Notes: generated by a model not told the origin, from the letters alone. Counted from the first letter of the stretch, positions 26,975-37,164 are shown. The stretch: 64,000 nucleotides of DNA from Flavobacterium lipolyticum (GCF_020905335.1 NZ_JAJJMN010000002.1:682001-746000), one strand, 5' to 3'. Numbers and translations are program-made.

Positions 26975-27546
26975 AACAATTATCAATTTTCTAAAGACTC
27001 AAAGATAAGGTCTTGGCTAAGTTTCAAGGATAAAAAAACATCCCGTAAAACATCCCTTTTGTCAGATATTATAGTCAAATTTCAAATAGATTATCCTTTT
27101 GAAAAAATAGAGCTTCGCTTAAGATTCTTTTTGTTAATCTCCAGTTTATTTTTTTATCATATTTCAATTCGCAATTTAAATTTAACAATAAAGACCTCTT
27201 TTTCAAGTAAAGCCAAAATTGTAACAATGTAACAAATTAAAATAAAGCGGAAACTGTTATTAAAGATAATGTTAAAAAATAACAATAAAACTATGGTGAT
27301 AAAATCTGACATTTAGAAAAAATAAAGCAATACTTTTAATTTTATTTTTCAGTGCTAAACCCCGTGTTTTCAGTAAAAAGTGTATTTATTGGTACGTAAA
27401 TTCCTCTCTTTTTTTATTTTCGAAAATTTGTTTTATATATATGCTTTTATATATTTATCGCACAGATATAAAGAATATTGTTAACAAATCTTATTCTTTG
27501 TGTTAAAAACAAGTGCTTATTTTCAAGAATTCTATTGCAATTTTAT
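26975..27546. other. 570-bp gene-free stretch before the sigma factor
   Basis: No coding frame with a credible start, no tRNA-like fold and no strong hairpin was found. The 105-codon frame on the plus strand at 26915-27232 partly overlaps the pseudogene and has low-complexity, unrecognisable content. The region presumably contains the promoter of the sigma factor gene, but no TAnnTTTG match stands out. Confidence 0.4.
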
Positions 27547-28158
27547 ATGAATACCAAAACTCTACAATTCAAAACTTCTGACGATCTTACGCTTTGGACT
27601 AACTTGAAAAATGGAGATGAAAAATCATTCTCTCTGTTGTTTGAAAAATACTATGGTGATTTGGTAAACTACGGAAATTCGCTTTCTCCAAATGCTGAAA
27701 AGGTACAAGATTGTGTTCAGGATGTTTTTACGGATATTTGGGTTTACAAAAACGGGCTTCAAAGTTCAGTTGTAGTAAAAGCCTATTTATTGTCGAGTGT
27801 GCGCAAGCGTATTGCACGTTTGTACGAACGCGATCATATTTTCCGCAAGTCAGCAAGCACAGATTCCATTGCTTTTCTTTTAGAATTCTCGGTAGAACAC
27901 GATCTCATGGATGACGATTATGCTACAAAAGAAAAAGTAGTTCATTTGAACAAATTATTAAACAATTTACCGGCAAGACAAAAAGAGGCCCTGTATTTAA
28001 GATACCATCAAGGCTTAACAGTTGATCAGATTGCCGATATGCTAGAGGTAAATTATCAATCAGCAAGTAACTTACTACACCGCGGTTTACTTACTCTTCG
28101 CAAAGAATGGAAGGGTAGTGTTTCGTTAATTCTTCTTCTTTCTTCAGCTACTTTTTAA
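27547..28158 (+). CDS. ECF (FecI-like) RNA polymerase sigma factor
   Basis: The start is set at ATG 27547 (MNTKTLQFKTSDDLTLW), giving 203 residues, because the upstream 23 codons are not family-like. Region 2 is SLLFEKYYGDLVNYGNSL with VQDCVQDVFTDIWVYK; region 4 is LPARQKEALYLRYHQGLTVD with QIADMLEVNYQSASNLLHRG as its recognition helix-turn-helix. There is no extra domain. It is followed by a FecR anti-sigma and a SusC receptor with an STN domain, so it probably directs transcription of the susC operon when released by FecR. Confidence 0.9.
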   Translation: MNTKTLQFKTSDDLTLWTNLKNGDEKSFSLLFEKYYGDLVNYGNSLSPNAEKVQDCVQDVFTDIWVYKNGLQSSVVVKAYLLSSVRKRIARLYERDHIFRKSASTDSIAFLLEFSVEHDLMDDDYATKEKVVHLNKLLNNLPARQKEALYLRYHQGLTVDQIADMLEVNYQSASNLLHRGLLTLRKEWKGSVSLILLLSSATF

Positions 28159-28248
28159 TTTTATTTATACAGAATTAAAAAAAAATCATAATTTGGTGAG
28201 TATATAATAAGAAAGCCGTCCTCTATGTTTTTGTAACCCTATTTCTAG

Positions 28249-29364
28249 ATGCAAAAACGTAATAAATATACCGAAATTGAAGATTTCTTATCTGATGAAT
28301 CATTCCAGTCCTGGATCTTATCCAAAATAGACAATGATGGTTGGGAAGAATGGACTTTAGAGAGTCGTCAGCGTGCTAAGCTGGTAGAAGACGCGAGATT
28401 ATTGTTGTTGGCCATGAAAGTACCGGATCAGCCTATATCTCCTGTAGATCTACATCATGCTTTGCAGGCCACCTGGATTAAAATCGAAGAGAAAGAGAAT
28501 CAGAACAATTCAACCCCAAGTTCCAAGATAAAATTTCTTAAGAAATATTTTCTTAGTGGTATTGCCGCTGCTTTAATTCTTGGTTTAGGATCAATTTGGT
28601 TATATAACAACCAAATAGTCACCGTTGGCAGAGAAGTAACCTACAATGAGTTGATTAGTGAAAACAACGAGGGATTGGTAGAACAAACTAATAATTCAGA
28701 CAAAGCTCAAATTATTACTTTATCTGATGGTAGTTCGGTTTTATTACAGCCTAATAGTAAACTTAGTTACCCTAAGATCTTTACCGGAAATGAAAGAAAG
28801 GTGTACTTATCTGGCGAAGGTTTCTTTGAAATTAGTAAAAATCCTAAAAAGCCTTTCTTTGTTTACGCAAATGAAATTGTTACAAAGGTAGTCGGAACTA
28901 GTTTTAGAGTCAAGGCCTATTCTGATCAACCTGATGTTGAAGTTTTGGTTCGCACCGGTAAAGTAAGGGTAAAATCAAACGACCTGGTTGCAAAGTCAGA
29001 TGATCATGAAGTTGTTTTGTTACCAAATCAGGCGTTACGTTTTCAACGTAAAGATTTAAGTTTTAATAAAATTACAAATATCACTCAGGATATAGTCCTT
29101 ACCCGTAGTGTCGGAAATATTGAGCAGCTCAGCTTTGAATTTACCGATATTCCGGTATCACAAATTTTTGAAACGATAGAGCAGGCCTACCTTGTAGACA
29201 TTGATTACCCCAAAAATAAACTCAAAGACTGTCATCTTACCACTTCACTTAGTGATCAGCCTTTGATGGAAAAATTAAAAATTGTCTGTAACAGCATTGG
29301 CAATAAGACCACATTTGAAATGAATGGAAATCAGATTGTTATAATATCTGATGGATGTAACTAA
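28249..29364 (+). CDS. FecR-family anti-sigma factor
   Basis: A 371-residue inner-membrane protein: cytoplasmic N-terminus (1-100) that would bind the sigma factor, one membrane span (about 101-119, FLSGIAAALILGLGSIWLY), then a periplasmic FecR domain (ITLSDGSSVLLQPNSKLSYP, VYLSGEGFFEISKNPKKPFFV, VVGTSFRVKAY) and a C-terminal DUF4974-like domain (IEQLSFEFTDIPVSQIFETI). It transmits the receptor's signal across the inner membrane. It starts 90 bp after the sigma gene and is followed by the receptor it likely reads. Confidence 0.92.
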   Translation: MQKRNKYTEIEDFLSDESFQSWILSKIDNDGWEEWTLESRQRAKLVEDARLLLLAMKVPDQPISPVDLHHALQATWIKIEEKENQNNSTPSSKIKFLKKYFLSGIAAALILGLGSIWLYNNQIVTVGREVTYNELISENNEGLVEQTNNSDKAQIITLSDGSSVLLQPNSKLSYPKIFTGNERKVYLSGEGFFEISKNPKKPFFVYANEIVTKVVGTSFRVKAYSDQPDVEVLVRTGKVRVKSNDLVAKSDDHEVVLLPNQALRFQRKDLSFNKITNITQDIVLTRSVGNIEQLSFEFTDIPVSQIFETIEQAYLVDIDYPKNKLKDCHLTTSLSDQPLMEKLKIVCNSIGNKTTFEMNGNQIVIISDGCN

Positions 29365-29515
29365 TCACATTTTACAACTGTAATTGTAAAGTTGAGTTTT
29401 AAAATTTAAAGAATCGAAAAATAACCAAAACAAGAAAATTAAAGCGCCTATGTAAAAGAAAATGCATAAAAAAAGTGCCGAAATGCTGTAACATTATCGA
29501 CACTTAAATGAATCA

Positions 29516-29539
29516 AATTACTCTCTGTAAAGAGTAATT
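29516..29539. other. Hairpin in the leader of the susC gene
   Basis: Arms aattactct (29516-29524) and agagtaatt (29531-29539) form a 9-bp stem with a 6-nt loop, 55 bp upstream of the susC start in a 230-bp spacer. No T-run follows. It could be a regulatory mRNA structure or an operator dyad. Confidence 0.4.
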
Positions 29540-29594
29540 GAGGATGTTTCTTAAAATACACTCGAATCAGTATTAATCAAAACAAACCAAAATT

Positions 29595-32500
29595 ATGAAA
29601 AAACCAGTTGTTAAACAACGATTACTCCATCGAATCATGAAAATAACACTATTTCAGTTTGTTCTGGCACTTGTGTTTTCAAGTGTTGCCATGGCAAATG
29701 ATGTAAATGGACAAAAAAAGTTAGATACTAAAGTTACAATTAATATTACAAATTTAACTTTAGACAATACATTGTCTAAATTACAAAAGTCTGCAAACGT
29801 AAAATTTTCTTACAATTCAAGATTGCCACAACTGAATCAGAAAGTTAGCATAGATGCTAACGATGAAACATTGTCGAGTATTTTGAATCGAATTTTATTG
29901 CCATTTAATATCACTTATACCGAAGTAAGCAATCAGATTATTTTGCAAAAAAGTGCTTTGTCAGATCCTTTTACAGGTGTTGAATCAAATAATTCTTTGT
30001 TTGAGAGCTTAACAGCCGCGGGGCCAATTATTAAGGGTACAGTTACAGATGTTAGTGGTAGTCCGCTACCTGGAGCTACTGTATTGGCTAAAGGAACTAA
30101 AATCGCAGTACTAACAGACTTTGATGGTAAATTTTCTATCGAAATGCCAACAAACAGCGACAGGCTTGTGATCTCTTATGTTGGAATGGAGACTAAAGAA
30201 ATCGGGATAACCAATACAAATCCGGTTGTGGTTTTAAATGAAGCAGGGCAAAATCTAAAAGAAGTTGTAGTTACTACAGGTTACGAAAAAACTTCAAAAA
30301 GAACTTTTACAGGAGCAATCAGTAAAATTTCCGGCAGTGAATTAAAAGTCGATGGTGTTGTAGATGTAAGCAGAATGATTGAAGGTAAAGCTGCCGGTGT
30401 TACTGTACAAAACGTTACAGGATCTTTTGGTTCGACACCAAAAATTACTGTTCGTGGATCTTCTTCTATTTTCGGAGATACAAAACCTTTATGGGTTATT
30501 GACGGGGTTGTTCAAGAAGATATTATCAACGTATCATTTGCTGATTTAGCTTCCGGAAATTCAGCAACATTATTAAGCTCTGCTGTAGCGGGTTTGAATG
30601 CTAATGATATTCAAAGTATTGAAATTCTTAAAGATGCTTCGGCCACTTCAATCTATGGTTCAAGATCTTTAAATGGGGTAGTAGTTGTAACTACTAAACA
30701 AGGACGTAGAGACTCTCCTCTAAAAGTAACTTATTCTGTTGAAAATACAGTGAGAACTGTACCAAGTTATACTCAGTATGATATTTTAAATTCTCAGGAA
30801 TCAATGAGTATTTTTCAAGAGATGAGAACAAAAGGTTACCTTAATCAAAGTTCGTCTATTACTGCAAGATTTAGTGGTGTTTATGGTATTTTGGCTAAAG
30901 AAGTTAATCGTTATAATGAATCTAACGGTCAGTATGGCGTTAGAAATGAGCAGCCATACATCAATGAGTTTTTGCAAAAATATGAATTAGCAAGTACAGA
31001 CTGGTTTAAAGTTTTATTTAGACCCTCTATCACGCAGAATCACTCCTTAAGTTTTTCAGGTGGTGGAAAAAATAATACCTTTTATGGTTCTCTAGGATAC
31101 TACACAGATCCGGGATGGACTTTGGCTGATAATGTAAAACAGTTATCATCAAACTTAAAAGGAACATTCTTTATTAACGACAGATTAAATATTACTTTAT
31201 CAACACTTGCTTCTATACGTGATCAGGAAGCACCAGGTACATATGAAAGTAAAAATGATGCTGTGTTTGGTAAAATAACCAGAGATTTTGATATTAACCC
31301 ATTTAATTATGTATTAAGTACAAGCAGAACGCTTAGACCTTATGATGAAAATGGTAATTACGAATACTACCAAAACAACTGGGCTCCTATGAACATCTTA
31401 AAGGAGTTGAAAAATAATACTATGGGGATAAAAGTAAACGATATTCGTTTTCAAGCTGACATAGATTATAAAATAAATAAAAATTTGACCTATAACTTTA
31501 CGGGGTCTGCGCGTTATGCCAATACATCAAGAGAGCATAAAATTTACGAAGATTCGAATGTAGTAGGGGCATATAATGCAGGTGTTGGTGCGACTCTAAA
31601 TACTCAAATCCAAAAGGATAATGTGTTCTTGTACCAAAATCCAAATGATTTAACAGCACCAAAAATATCTGTATTGCCAAATGGTGGATTTTTAAGAAAA
31701 TACACCAACGATATGACTTCTTATAATGTTAGAAATAGTATTACCTACAGAAACACCTTGAATGACAAACATGAATTAGAAGGTTTCTTTGGTACAGAGT
31801 TTAGATCAGTAGACAGAAATAATGACAATTTTACTGCTGCAGGAATTCAATACGAAAAAGGACTTAGTGCTTTTATTGACCCTAAATTAATTGAAAAGTT
31901 AGTAAACGAAGGAAACTCTTACTACGATTTTGGAGCTGAAAGAGAGCGAACAGTTGGTTTCTTTGGAAAAGTAGGATATACTTACGATCGTCGTTATACA
32001 GGATCTATTACGGGTCGTTATGACGGGTCTAACAGACAAGGAGATACAGGATCATCAAGATGGCTTCCTACCTACACCTTAAGTGGTAAATGGAATATTA
32101 AAGAAGAAAATTTCATGAAGAATGTTGAATCTGTTAACACTTTAGCGCTTAGAGCCTCATACGGTTTAACAGCAACAGCAGGTCCTGCTACAAATTCATT
32201 GGCTATTTACAAAAGTTTTATCACAAACCGTTTTAATACCGGAGACAGAGAAAATGCTATAAACATTGCGGATTTACAGAATGCAGATTTGACATGGGAA
32301 AAACAATTCGAAACCAATATTGGTTTAGATCTTGGATTGTTCAGAAACAGAGTACAAGTAACTACAGATGTTTACAGACGTAAAGCATTTGATCTTATTG
32401 ATTATGTAATTACTTCCGGTGTTGGAGGACAATCTGTTAAGCAGGGTAACAATGCCGATATGGAGACTAAAGGTATCGAGTTTGGTTTTACTACTCAGAA

Positions 32501-33314
32501 TATTGCTGCTAAAGATTTTAAATGGTCTACCACATTAAATTTTTCTGTTTATGACCAAAAAATTACAAAATTAGCCAACAGACCAGCAGTATTTGATTTG
32601 ATAGCTTCAAATGGAGGTAACACAGTAGGTCATCCTAGAAACTCCCTTTATTCTTATCAGTTTACAGGTCTGAATCCTGAAGGATTACCAACTTTTAAAT
32701 TACAGGATGGTGCTGAAAATAATATTACAGAAGCTAATTTTCAGGACACTAACAATGTAATGAAATATTTAAAATACGAAGGATCTGTTGAGCCAAATAA
32801 ATCTATTGGTCTTGCCAATACGTTTACTTACAAAAACTGGTCATTATATGTTTTCATCGTAGGATCAGGAGGAAATAAAATCAGATTGAATCCCGTGTAT
32901 AATAATGTTTACACAGATCAGACTGTTTTCACAAAAGAATTTGCTAACAGATGGATCAATCCAGGAGACGAAAACTTCACCAATGTACCAGTTATTGCAG
33001 ATCGATTGTTGAATAGAAATTATGGTGAGAACGACTTACAGATTGCCTACAATACTTATAATTTTTCTGATGTTAGAATTGCAAGCGGTGATTTTGTAAG
33101 GTTAAAGAATATTTCTCTTGGCTGGGAATTTCCAAGTGATTTTAAGAGAAAGTTAGGCGTTAGCAGCTTTACTCTTAAAGGATCCGCAGTTAATCCATGG
33201 TTGATTTACTCCGATAAAAAATTAAACGGACAAGATCCTGAATTCCGTAATACCGGAGGGGTAGCTTTCCCTATTACAGCCCAATATACTTTTGCAATAA
33301 ATATTTCATTCTAA
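29595..33314 (+). CDS. SusC/RagA TonB-dependent receptor with STN signalling domain
   Basis: A 1239-residue outer-membrane receptor. It has a signal peptide (about 15-35), an STN domain (47-118) that contacts FecR, a carboxypeptidase-regulatory-like domain (145-216, GTVTDVSGSPLPGATVLAKG), a plug domain (about 225-370; SAVAGLNANDIQSIEILKDA, ATSIYGSRSLNGVVVVTTK) and a 22-strand-type barrel to the C-terminal Phe of FAINISF. It imports a substrate with TonB energy and signals its presence through FecR to the sigma factor. It is followed by its SusD partner 15 bp later. Substrate unknown. Confidence 0.93.
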   Translation: MKKPVVKQRLLHRIMKITLFQFVLALVFSSVAMANDVNGQKKLDTKVTINITNLTLDNTLSKLQKSANVKFSYNSRLPQLNQKVSIDANDETLSSILNRILLPFNITYTEVSNQIILQKSALSDPFTGVESNNSLFESLTAAGPIIKGTVTDVSGSPLPGATVLAKGTKIAVLTDFDGKFSIEMPTNSDRLVISYVGMETKEIGITNTNPVVVLNEAGQNLKEVVVTTGYEKTSKRTFTGAISKISGSELKVDGVVDVSRMIEGKAAGVTVQNVTGSFGSTPKITVRGSSSIFGDTKPLWVIDGVVQEDIINVSFADLASGNSATLLSSAVAGLNANDIQSIEILKDASATSIYGSRSLNGVVVVTTKQGRRDSPLKVTYSVENTVRTVPSYTQYDILNSQESMSIFQEMRTKGYLNQSSSITARFSGVYGILAKEVNRYNESNGQYGVRNEQPYINEFLQKYELASTDWFKVLFRPSITQNHSLSFSGGGKNNTFYGSLGYYTDPGWTLADNVKQLSSNLKGTFFINDRLNITLSTLASIRDQEAPGTYESKNDAVFGKITRDFDINPFNYVLSTSRTLRPYDENGNYEYYQNNWAPMNILKELKNNTMGIKVNDIRFQADIDYKINKNLTYNFTGSARYANTSREHKIYEDSNVVGAYNAGVGATLNTQIQKDNVFLYQNPNDLTAPKISVLPNGGFLRKYTNDMTSYNVRNSITYRNTLNDKHELEGFFGTEFRSVDRNNDNFTAAGIQYEKGLSAFIDPKLIEKLVNEGNSYYDFGAERERTVGFFGKVGYTYDRRYTGSITGRYDGSNRQGDTGSSRWLPTYTLSGKWNIKEENFMKNVESVNTLALRASYGLTATAGPATNSLAIYKSFITNRFNTGDRENAINIADLQNADLTWEKQFETNIGLDLGLFRNRVQVTTDVYRRKAFDLIDYVITSGVGGQSVKQGNNADMETKGIEFGFTTQNIAAKDFKWSTTLNFSVYDQKITKLANRPAVFDLIASNGGNTVGHPRNSLYSYQFTGLNPEGLPTFKLQDGAENNITEANFQDTNNVMKYLKYEGSVEPNKSIGLANTFTYKNWSLYVFIVGSGGNKIRLNPVYNNVYTDQTVFTKEFANRWINPGDENFTNVPVIADRLLNRNYGENDLQIAYNTYNFSDVRIASGDFVRLKNISLGWEFPSDFKRKLGVSSFTLKGSAVNPWLIYSDKKLNGQDPEFRNTGGVAFPITAQYTFAINISF

Positions 33315-33328
33315 TACTAAAATTGATT

Positions 33329-34816
33329 ATGAAAAATATAAAAATAACACTATCACTAGTATTGCTGATTGGTTTTAGCAGTTGTGATGATTTCCTTTCA
33401 GAAGTACCAGATAACAGAACACAGATAGATACGCCTGAGAAAATATCCGAATTATTAGTTACAGCCTATCCTAACGCTTCCTATTTTGCACTTGCAGAAG
33501 CTATGTCTGATAATGTTTTTGACTCAGAGTTAAAACAGGCTGCGAATGTAAACAATGATAACAGCTATAATTGGGAAATGCAAAATCAGATCGGAACAGA
33601 TACTGAAAATGGATTTTGGATCGGATCGTACGAAGCTATCGCGGCTGCCAATCAGGCATTGGATGCCATTGAAAAATTAGGCAGTCCAACAAGTTTAAAT
33701 CCACAAAAAGGGGAGGCTTTGATTGCGAGAGCCTATTCTCATTTTATGTTGGTTTCATTATGGGCGAATCGTTACAATCCTGCAACAGCCGGATCAGATT
33801 TAGGAGTTCCGTATATTACAAAACCGGAAACAGCCTTATTGGTACAATACAAACGTAATACAGTAAAAGAAGTTTTCGATTTTGTAGAACAGGACATTAT
33901 AGAAGGTTTAAAATATGTAACGAATGATTATAAAGAACCTAAGTTTCACTTTAACAGGGATGCTGCCAGAGCCTTGGCATGTCGTTTTTACTTAATAAAA
34001 GGGGATTGGGACAAAGTTCTTGAATTTTCTGAAGGACTTGGTTCTAAACCAACTAAAATTAGAAGTTATCTTGCATTTAATGCTGTTCCTTTCTCTCAAA
34101 TGCCTTTAGAATACTCTAAAGCAGAGCAAGAAACCAATCTCTTAATTGCTTATCCTAACTCAATTGCAAACAGAGCAGGTGCTTACCGATTTGCTCTTGC
34201 AGGAAATAAGTCAGATGAAATATTAGGAAATCAAACCAATATGTGGGGTAAACCAAATTTAATTAAAGCTCAGGGTCAATATTACAGCGGAGTACTGGTT
34301 GTGGTTCCTAAACTTTACGAATATTTTAAAGTTACAAACCTAACATCTGGTATTGGAGAGCCTTATACTGCTACCGTTTTACTTAGCAATGACGAGTTGT
34401 ATCTGAACAGAATTGAAGCATTAGTCATGAAGAATAGGATGGCAGAAGCTAATATTGAATTAGGATACTTTTTAGGAACCAGAACATCAGGATACAATGC
34501 TGCAACAGATCTATTCAATGAATCAGTAGTACAGGCTAAATATCCGGTAATCTCAAATGAGTTTACTCCGTTCTATACCTTAAGCCCACTTCAGGCTTCC
34601 TATATAAAAGCATTAGCAGAGGCAAGAAGAAAAGATTTTTTACGTGAAGGACTTAGATGGTTTGATATCAAACGTTTTAATCTGGTTGTAACTCATAATA
34701 CACTTGAGTTTGGTAAAGTAATTCGAAAAAACGTCTTAGAGAAAGACGACAAACGAAGAGCATTACAAATTCCGCTTAGAGCTTCAGATAATGGTATTGA
34801 AAAAAATCCTAGATAA
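33329..34816 (+). CDS. RagB/SusD-family surface nutrient-binding lipoprotein
   Basis: The start is set at ATG 33329 (MKNIKITLSLVLLIG), giving 495 residues with lipobox Cys19 in GFSSCDDFL. SusD N-terminal helix-rich part (PEKISELLVTAYPNASYF), the QALDAIEKLGS segment, KGEALIARAYSHFMLV with TPR-like helices, and the C-terminal ARRKDFLREGLRWFDIKRF signature are all present. It forms the lid over the SusC channel and captures the substrate. Ends KNPR. It lies 15 bp after susC and 20 bp before the metallohydrolase gene, a single operon. Confidence 0.93.
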   Translation: MKNIKITLSLVLLIGFSSCDDFLSEVPDNRTQIDTPEKISELLVTAYPNASYFALAEAMSDNVFDSELKQAANVNNDNSYNWEMQNQIGTDTENGFWIGSYEAIAAANQALDAIEKLGSPTSLNPQKGEALIARAYSHFMLVSLWANRYNPATAGSDLGVPYITKPETALLVQYKRNTVKEVFDFVEQDIIEGLKYVTNDYKEPKFHFNRDAARALACRFYLIKGDWDKVLEFSEGLGSKPTKIRSYLAFNAVPFSQMPLEYSKAEQETNLLIAYPNSIANRAGAYRFALAGNKSDEILGNQTNMWGKPNLIKAQGQYYSGVLVVVPKLYEYFKVTNLTSGIGEPYTATVLLSNDELYLNRIEALVMKNRMAEANIELGYFLGTRTSGYNAATDLFNESVVQAKYPVISNEFTPFYTLSPLQASYIKALAEARRKDFLREGLRWFDIKRFNLVVTHNTLEFGKVIRKNVLEKDDKRRALQIPLRASDNGIEKNPR

Positions 34817-34835
34817 TTTTTAATTAAAGTATAGT

Positions 34836-35693
34836 ATGAAAATAGTAAAAACATATAAAATAGCACTAATGGCAGGGGTCTTACTTCTTGCATCCTGTGC
34901 TCATGAAGTGCAGCCAAAAGAAAGTCAATTTGATTTTTCAGCACTGTCAAAAACAGATTTAGATAAATGGATTGGGACCACTTTCTTAAACCCTTATAAT
35001 ATAAATGTATATTATGAGTGGAATCAAAATTTAGTTGATAATACTAAATATCTATTCCCACCACAGGTAGATAAAGTTCAGCCGGCAATGGAAGTGGTAA
35101 AGAAAATCTGGGTGGACAGTTACACCAAGATTGGCGGAGTGAATTTTGTAAAGAAAATTGCTCCTAGAGAATTTGTACTTGTTGGAGGTGTTAATTTAAA
35201 CACTAACGGAACAGTAACTTTGGGATTAGCAGAAGCCGGTCAAAGAGTTACGCTATTTGAGGTAGATAAACTTAATAAGAAAAACAGAGCTAATGTTACA
35301 CAGTTTATTCACACCATTCAGCATGAATATGTGCATATTTTAAACCAGACTAAGCCATTTGACGAGCAGGCCTGGTCAAAGTTAACTCCGGTAGGTTATA
35401 CTTCTACATGGTATACAGAGGCCCTTTCAACTTCAAGATCATTAGGTTTTATAACCAGTTATGCAAGATTAAACATTTATGAAGATTTTGCCGAAACTGC
35501 CGCTACAATTTTAACCAGTTCAAAAGCAGAATACGATGCCATTTTGGCGGGTGTTACAGATGCTACTGCTAAAGCAAATATTAAAGCAAAAGAGGCATTG
35601 GTTGTAAAGTATTATAAGGATTCTTTTAATATAGATTTCTATGCCTTAAGAGATGAAGCTCAAAAAAACACTGATGTTGTAGTTAATAACTAA
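34836..35693 (+). CDS. Import-associated HExxH zinc metallohydrolase lipoprotein
   Basis: A 285-residue lipoprotein (signal peptide, Cys21 in LLASCAHEV). The zincin motif HEYVH sits at 163-167, preceded by the helix FIHTIQ; a downstream acidic segment NIYEDFAETAATIL could supply a third ligand. I recall this as the family named substrate import-associated zinc metallohydrolase lipoprotein, found next to SusC/SusD pairs. It is predicted to cut or process the imported substrate at the cell surface; peptide cleavage is likely but unproved. It is third in the operon, 20 bp after SusD. Confidence 0.82.
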   Translation: MKIVKTYKIALMAGVLLLASCAHEVQPKESQFDFSALSKTDLDKWIGTTFLNPYNINVYYEWNQNLVDNTKYLFPPQVDKVQPAMEVVKKIWVDSYTKIGGVNFVKKIAPREFVLVGGVNLNTNGTVTLGLAEAGQRVTLFEVDKLNKKNRANVTQFIHTIQHEYVHILNQTKPFDEQAWSKLTPVGYTSTWYTEALSTSRSLGFITSYARLNIYEDFAETAATILTSSKAEYDAILAGVTDATAKANIKAKEALVVKYYKDSFNIDFYALRDEAQKNTDVVVNN

Positions 35694-35721
35694 GGACAAT
35701 AAATTTTATAAAAATCATATT

Positions 35722-37065
35722 ATGAAAGCAAAAAATATATATAAGTATTTAGCGATTTCTTTTATAGCTTTATTACTGGGGTCTTGTACAAGCACAGAAG
35801 TAGACGCTAAATTTGATAAAAATGCTACAGAAAGATTAAGTTCCCGTCAAAAAGAGCTGAACGATGTTTTACTTTCATCTTCAGAAGGATGGAAAGCAGT
35901 TTATTATACAGACAGCACACAATTAGGGGGGTGGACACATTTATTTAAATTTCTTCCAGAAGGAAAAGTAGATATGGCCTCCGATTTTAATAGCCTGACA
36001 GGAACTTACAAAAGTCAGTACGAAATTCAGGTCGGTAGCACTGTAAGTTTAGTTTTTACAACCGAAAACAGAATACATCTTTTGTCCGATGCAAATAATT
36101 CTCCAACAGCGGCACTTTTAGCCAAAGGATATTTAGGAGATTTTCAATTCTTTTATTATGGACAAAAAAATGGAGACATTATTTTTAGAACCAATAGAAA
36201 CGGACACGAAGTTCGTTTTGTAAAAGCGACAGCAAAAGATTGGACAGATTTAGCTAAAAACACGCCAATAATAAATGCCATAACAGGAGATGAAGTAAGT
36301 CCGCTTTATAGATTATTACAGATTAATGACGGATCTACAATTCAAAACTATGATTTTGATTATAATACAGCTGCGCGTTTTGGAGTGGCAACATCTTTAT
36401 TGACAGGATCAAATGACGTTCAGAATTTAGCTTTGGCTTTTACACCAACGGGAGCTACAGTAAAACCGGCACTTACAGTAAAAGGTCAAAAACTAACTAA
36501 TTTTGTGTATGATACCGCTACTAATAATTTTGTTGCAACAGGAACTGGAGGAGTAAGTGCAACTCTTAAATTTAGCAATGTCCCACCAAGGTTAACAGAT
36601 GATTATAAGATACTGCTTCCGGGGAAGATTTCTGCCAGATTGGGATACTTTGTTGATGATTATACAGAGGATGCATCAACAAACTCACAATTGTTTATAA
36701 ATGAGTTAGCAAAAATTAACGCAAGCTTACCTAAAGGTGTAACCATAGCATCCGTTCAGCTTTACTTGAATCACTCGCTTGGAAATTTCATTTATTATAC
36801 GTTCGCAGGTGGTCAGCCTGCAATTTTTCACTACATAGATGTTGTGGAAGACGCACCAAACCAAAAGATCATTCTAAAACATAAGTCTTGGAATGGAAAC
36901 ACAACTGCTGCAGCTCCAGCATTCTTGGCTAGTTTTGATAAAAATCTTGTCAATACCACTGGTGTTTTTGTCAAAAAAGAAAACTTCAAGTTAGGATATA
37001 CCAATACAGTTTATACGTTTACTAGTGCGTCAAGTTCATTTAGAATGACAACCTGGCTGCTTTAA
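35722..37065 (+). CDS. DUF4302-like lipoprotein of the SusC/SusD operon
   Basis: A 447-residue lipoprotein (Cys22 in LLLGSCTSTEV). Its N-terminal part, TERLSSRQKELNDVLLSSSEGWKAVYYTD, and the following beta-rich blocks (HLFKFLPEGKVDMASDFNSL) match what I recall of DUF4302, a domain that co-occurs with SusC/SusD and the zinc lipoprotein above. The remainder is beta-rich without catalytic motifs, so it is probably a surface-exposed binding protein. It is the last gene of the operon, 28 bp after the previous one, and a weak hairpin plus T-rich region follows. Confidence 0.7.
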   Translation: MKAKNIYKYLAISFIALLLGSCTSTEVDAKFDKNATERLSSRQKELNDVLLSSSEGWKAVYYTDSTQLGGWTHLFKFLPEGKVDMASDFNSLTGTYKSQYEIQVGSTVSLVFTTENRIHLLSDANNSPTAALLAKGYLGDFQFFYYGQKNGDIIFRTNRNGHEVRFVKATAKDWTDLAKNTPIINAITGDEVSPLYRLLQINDGSTIQNYDFDYNTAARFGVATSLLTGSNDVQNLALAFTPTGATVKPALTVKGQKLTNFVYDTATNNFVATGTGGVSATLKFSNVPPRLTDDYKILLPGKISARLGYFVDDYTEDASTNSQLFINELAKINASLPKGVTIASVQLYLNHSLGNFIYYTFAGGQPAIFHYIDVVEDAPNQKIILKHKSWNGNTTAAAPAFLASFDKNLVNTTGVFVKKENFKLGYTNTVYTFTSASSSFRMTTWLL

Positions 37066-37082
37066 GTCGAACCTAAAAAAAT

Positions 37083-37140
37083 GCATTGTAGTCTTTTAGA
37101 AAGAGCAGCTACAAACTACAATGCGTTTTGTCTTTATTTT
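37083..37140 (+). terminator. Hairpin with T-rich tail at the end of the SusC operon
   Basis: Arms gcattgtag (37083-37091) and ctacaatgc (37116-37124), 24-nt loop, followed by a T-rich stretch. A long loop makes this a modest terminator. Confidence 0.5.
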
Positions 37141-37164
37141 ATTTTATTTTTATTTTGAGTTGAG

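Noticed and set aside
26915..27232. 105-codon plus-strand frame
   Set aside because: It partly overlaps the broken regulator on the other strand, has low-complexity Phe/Lys/Ser content and no ribosome binding site.
27547..29364. Ferric citrate uptake regulation (true FecI/FecR)
   Set aside because: The receptor is of SusC type with a SusD partner, so the iron-citrate assignment is not supported.
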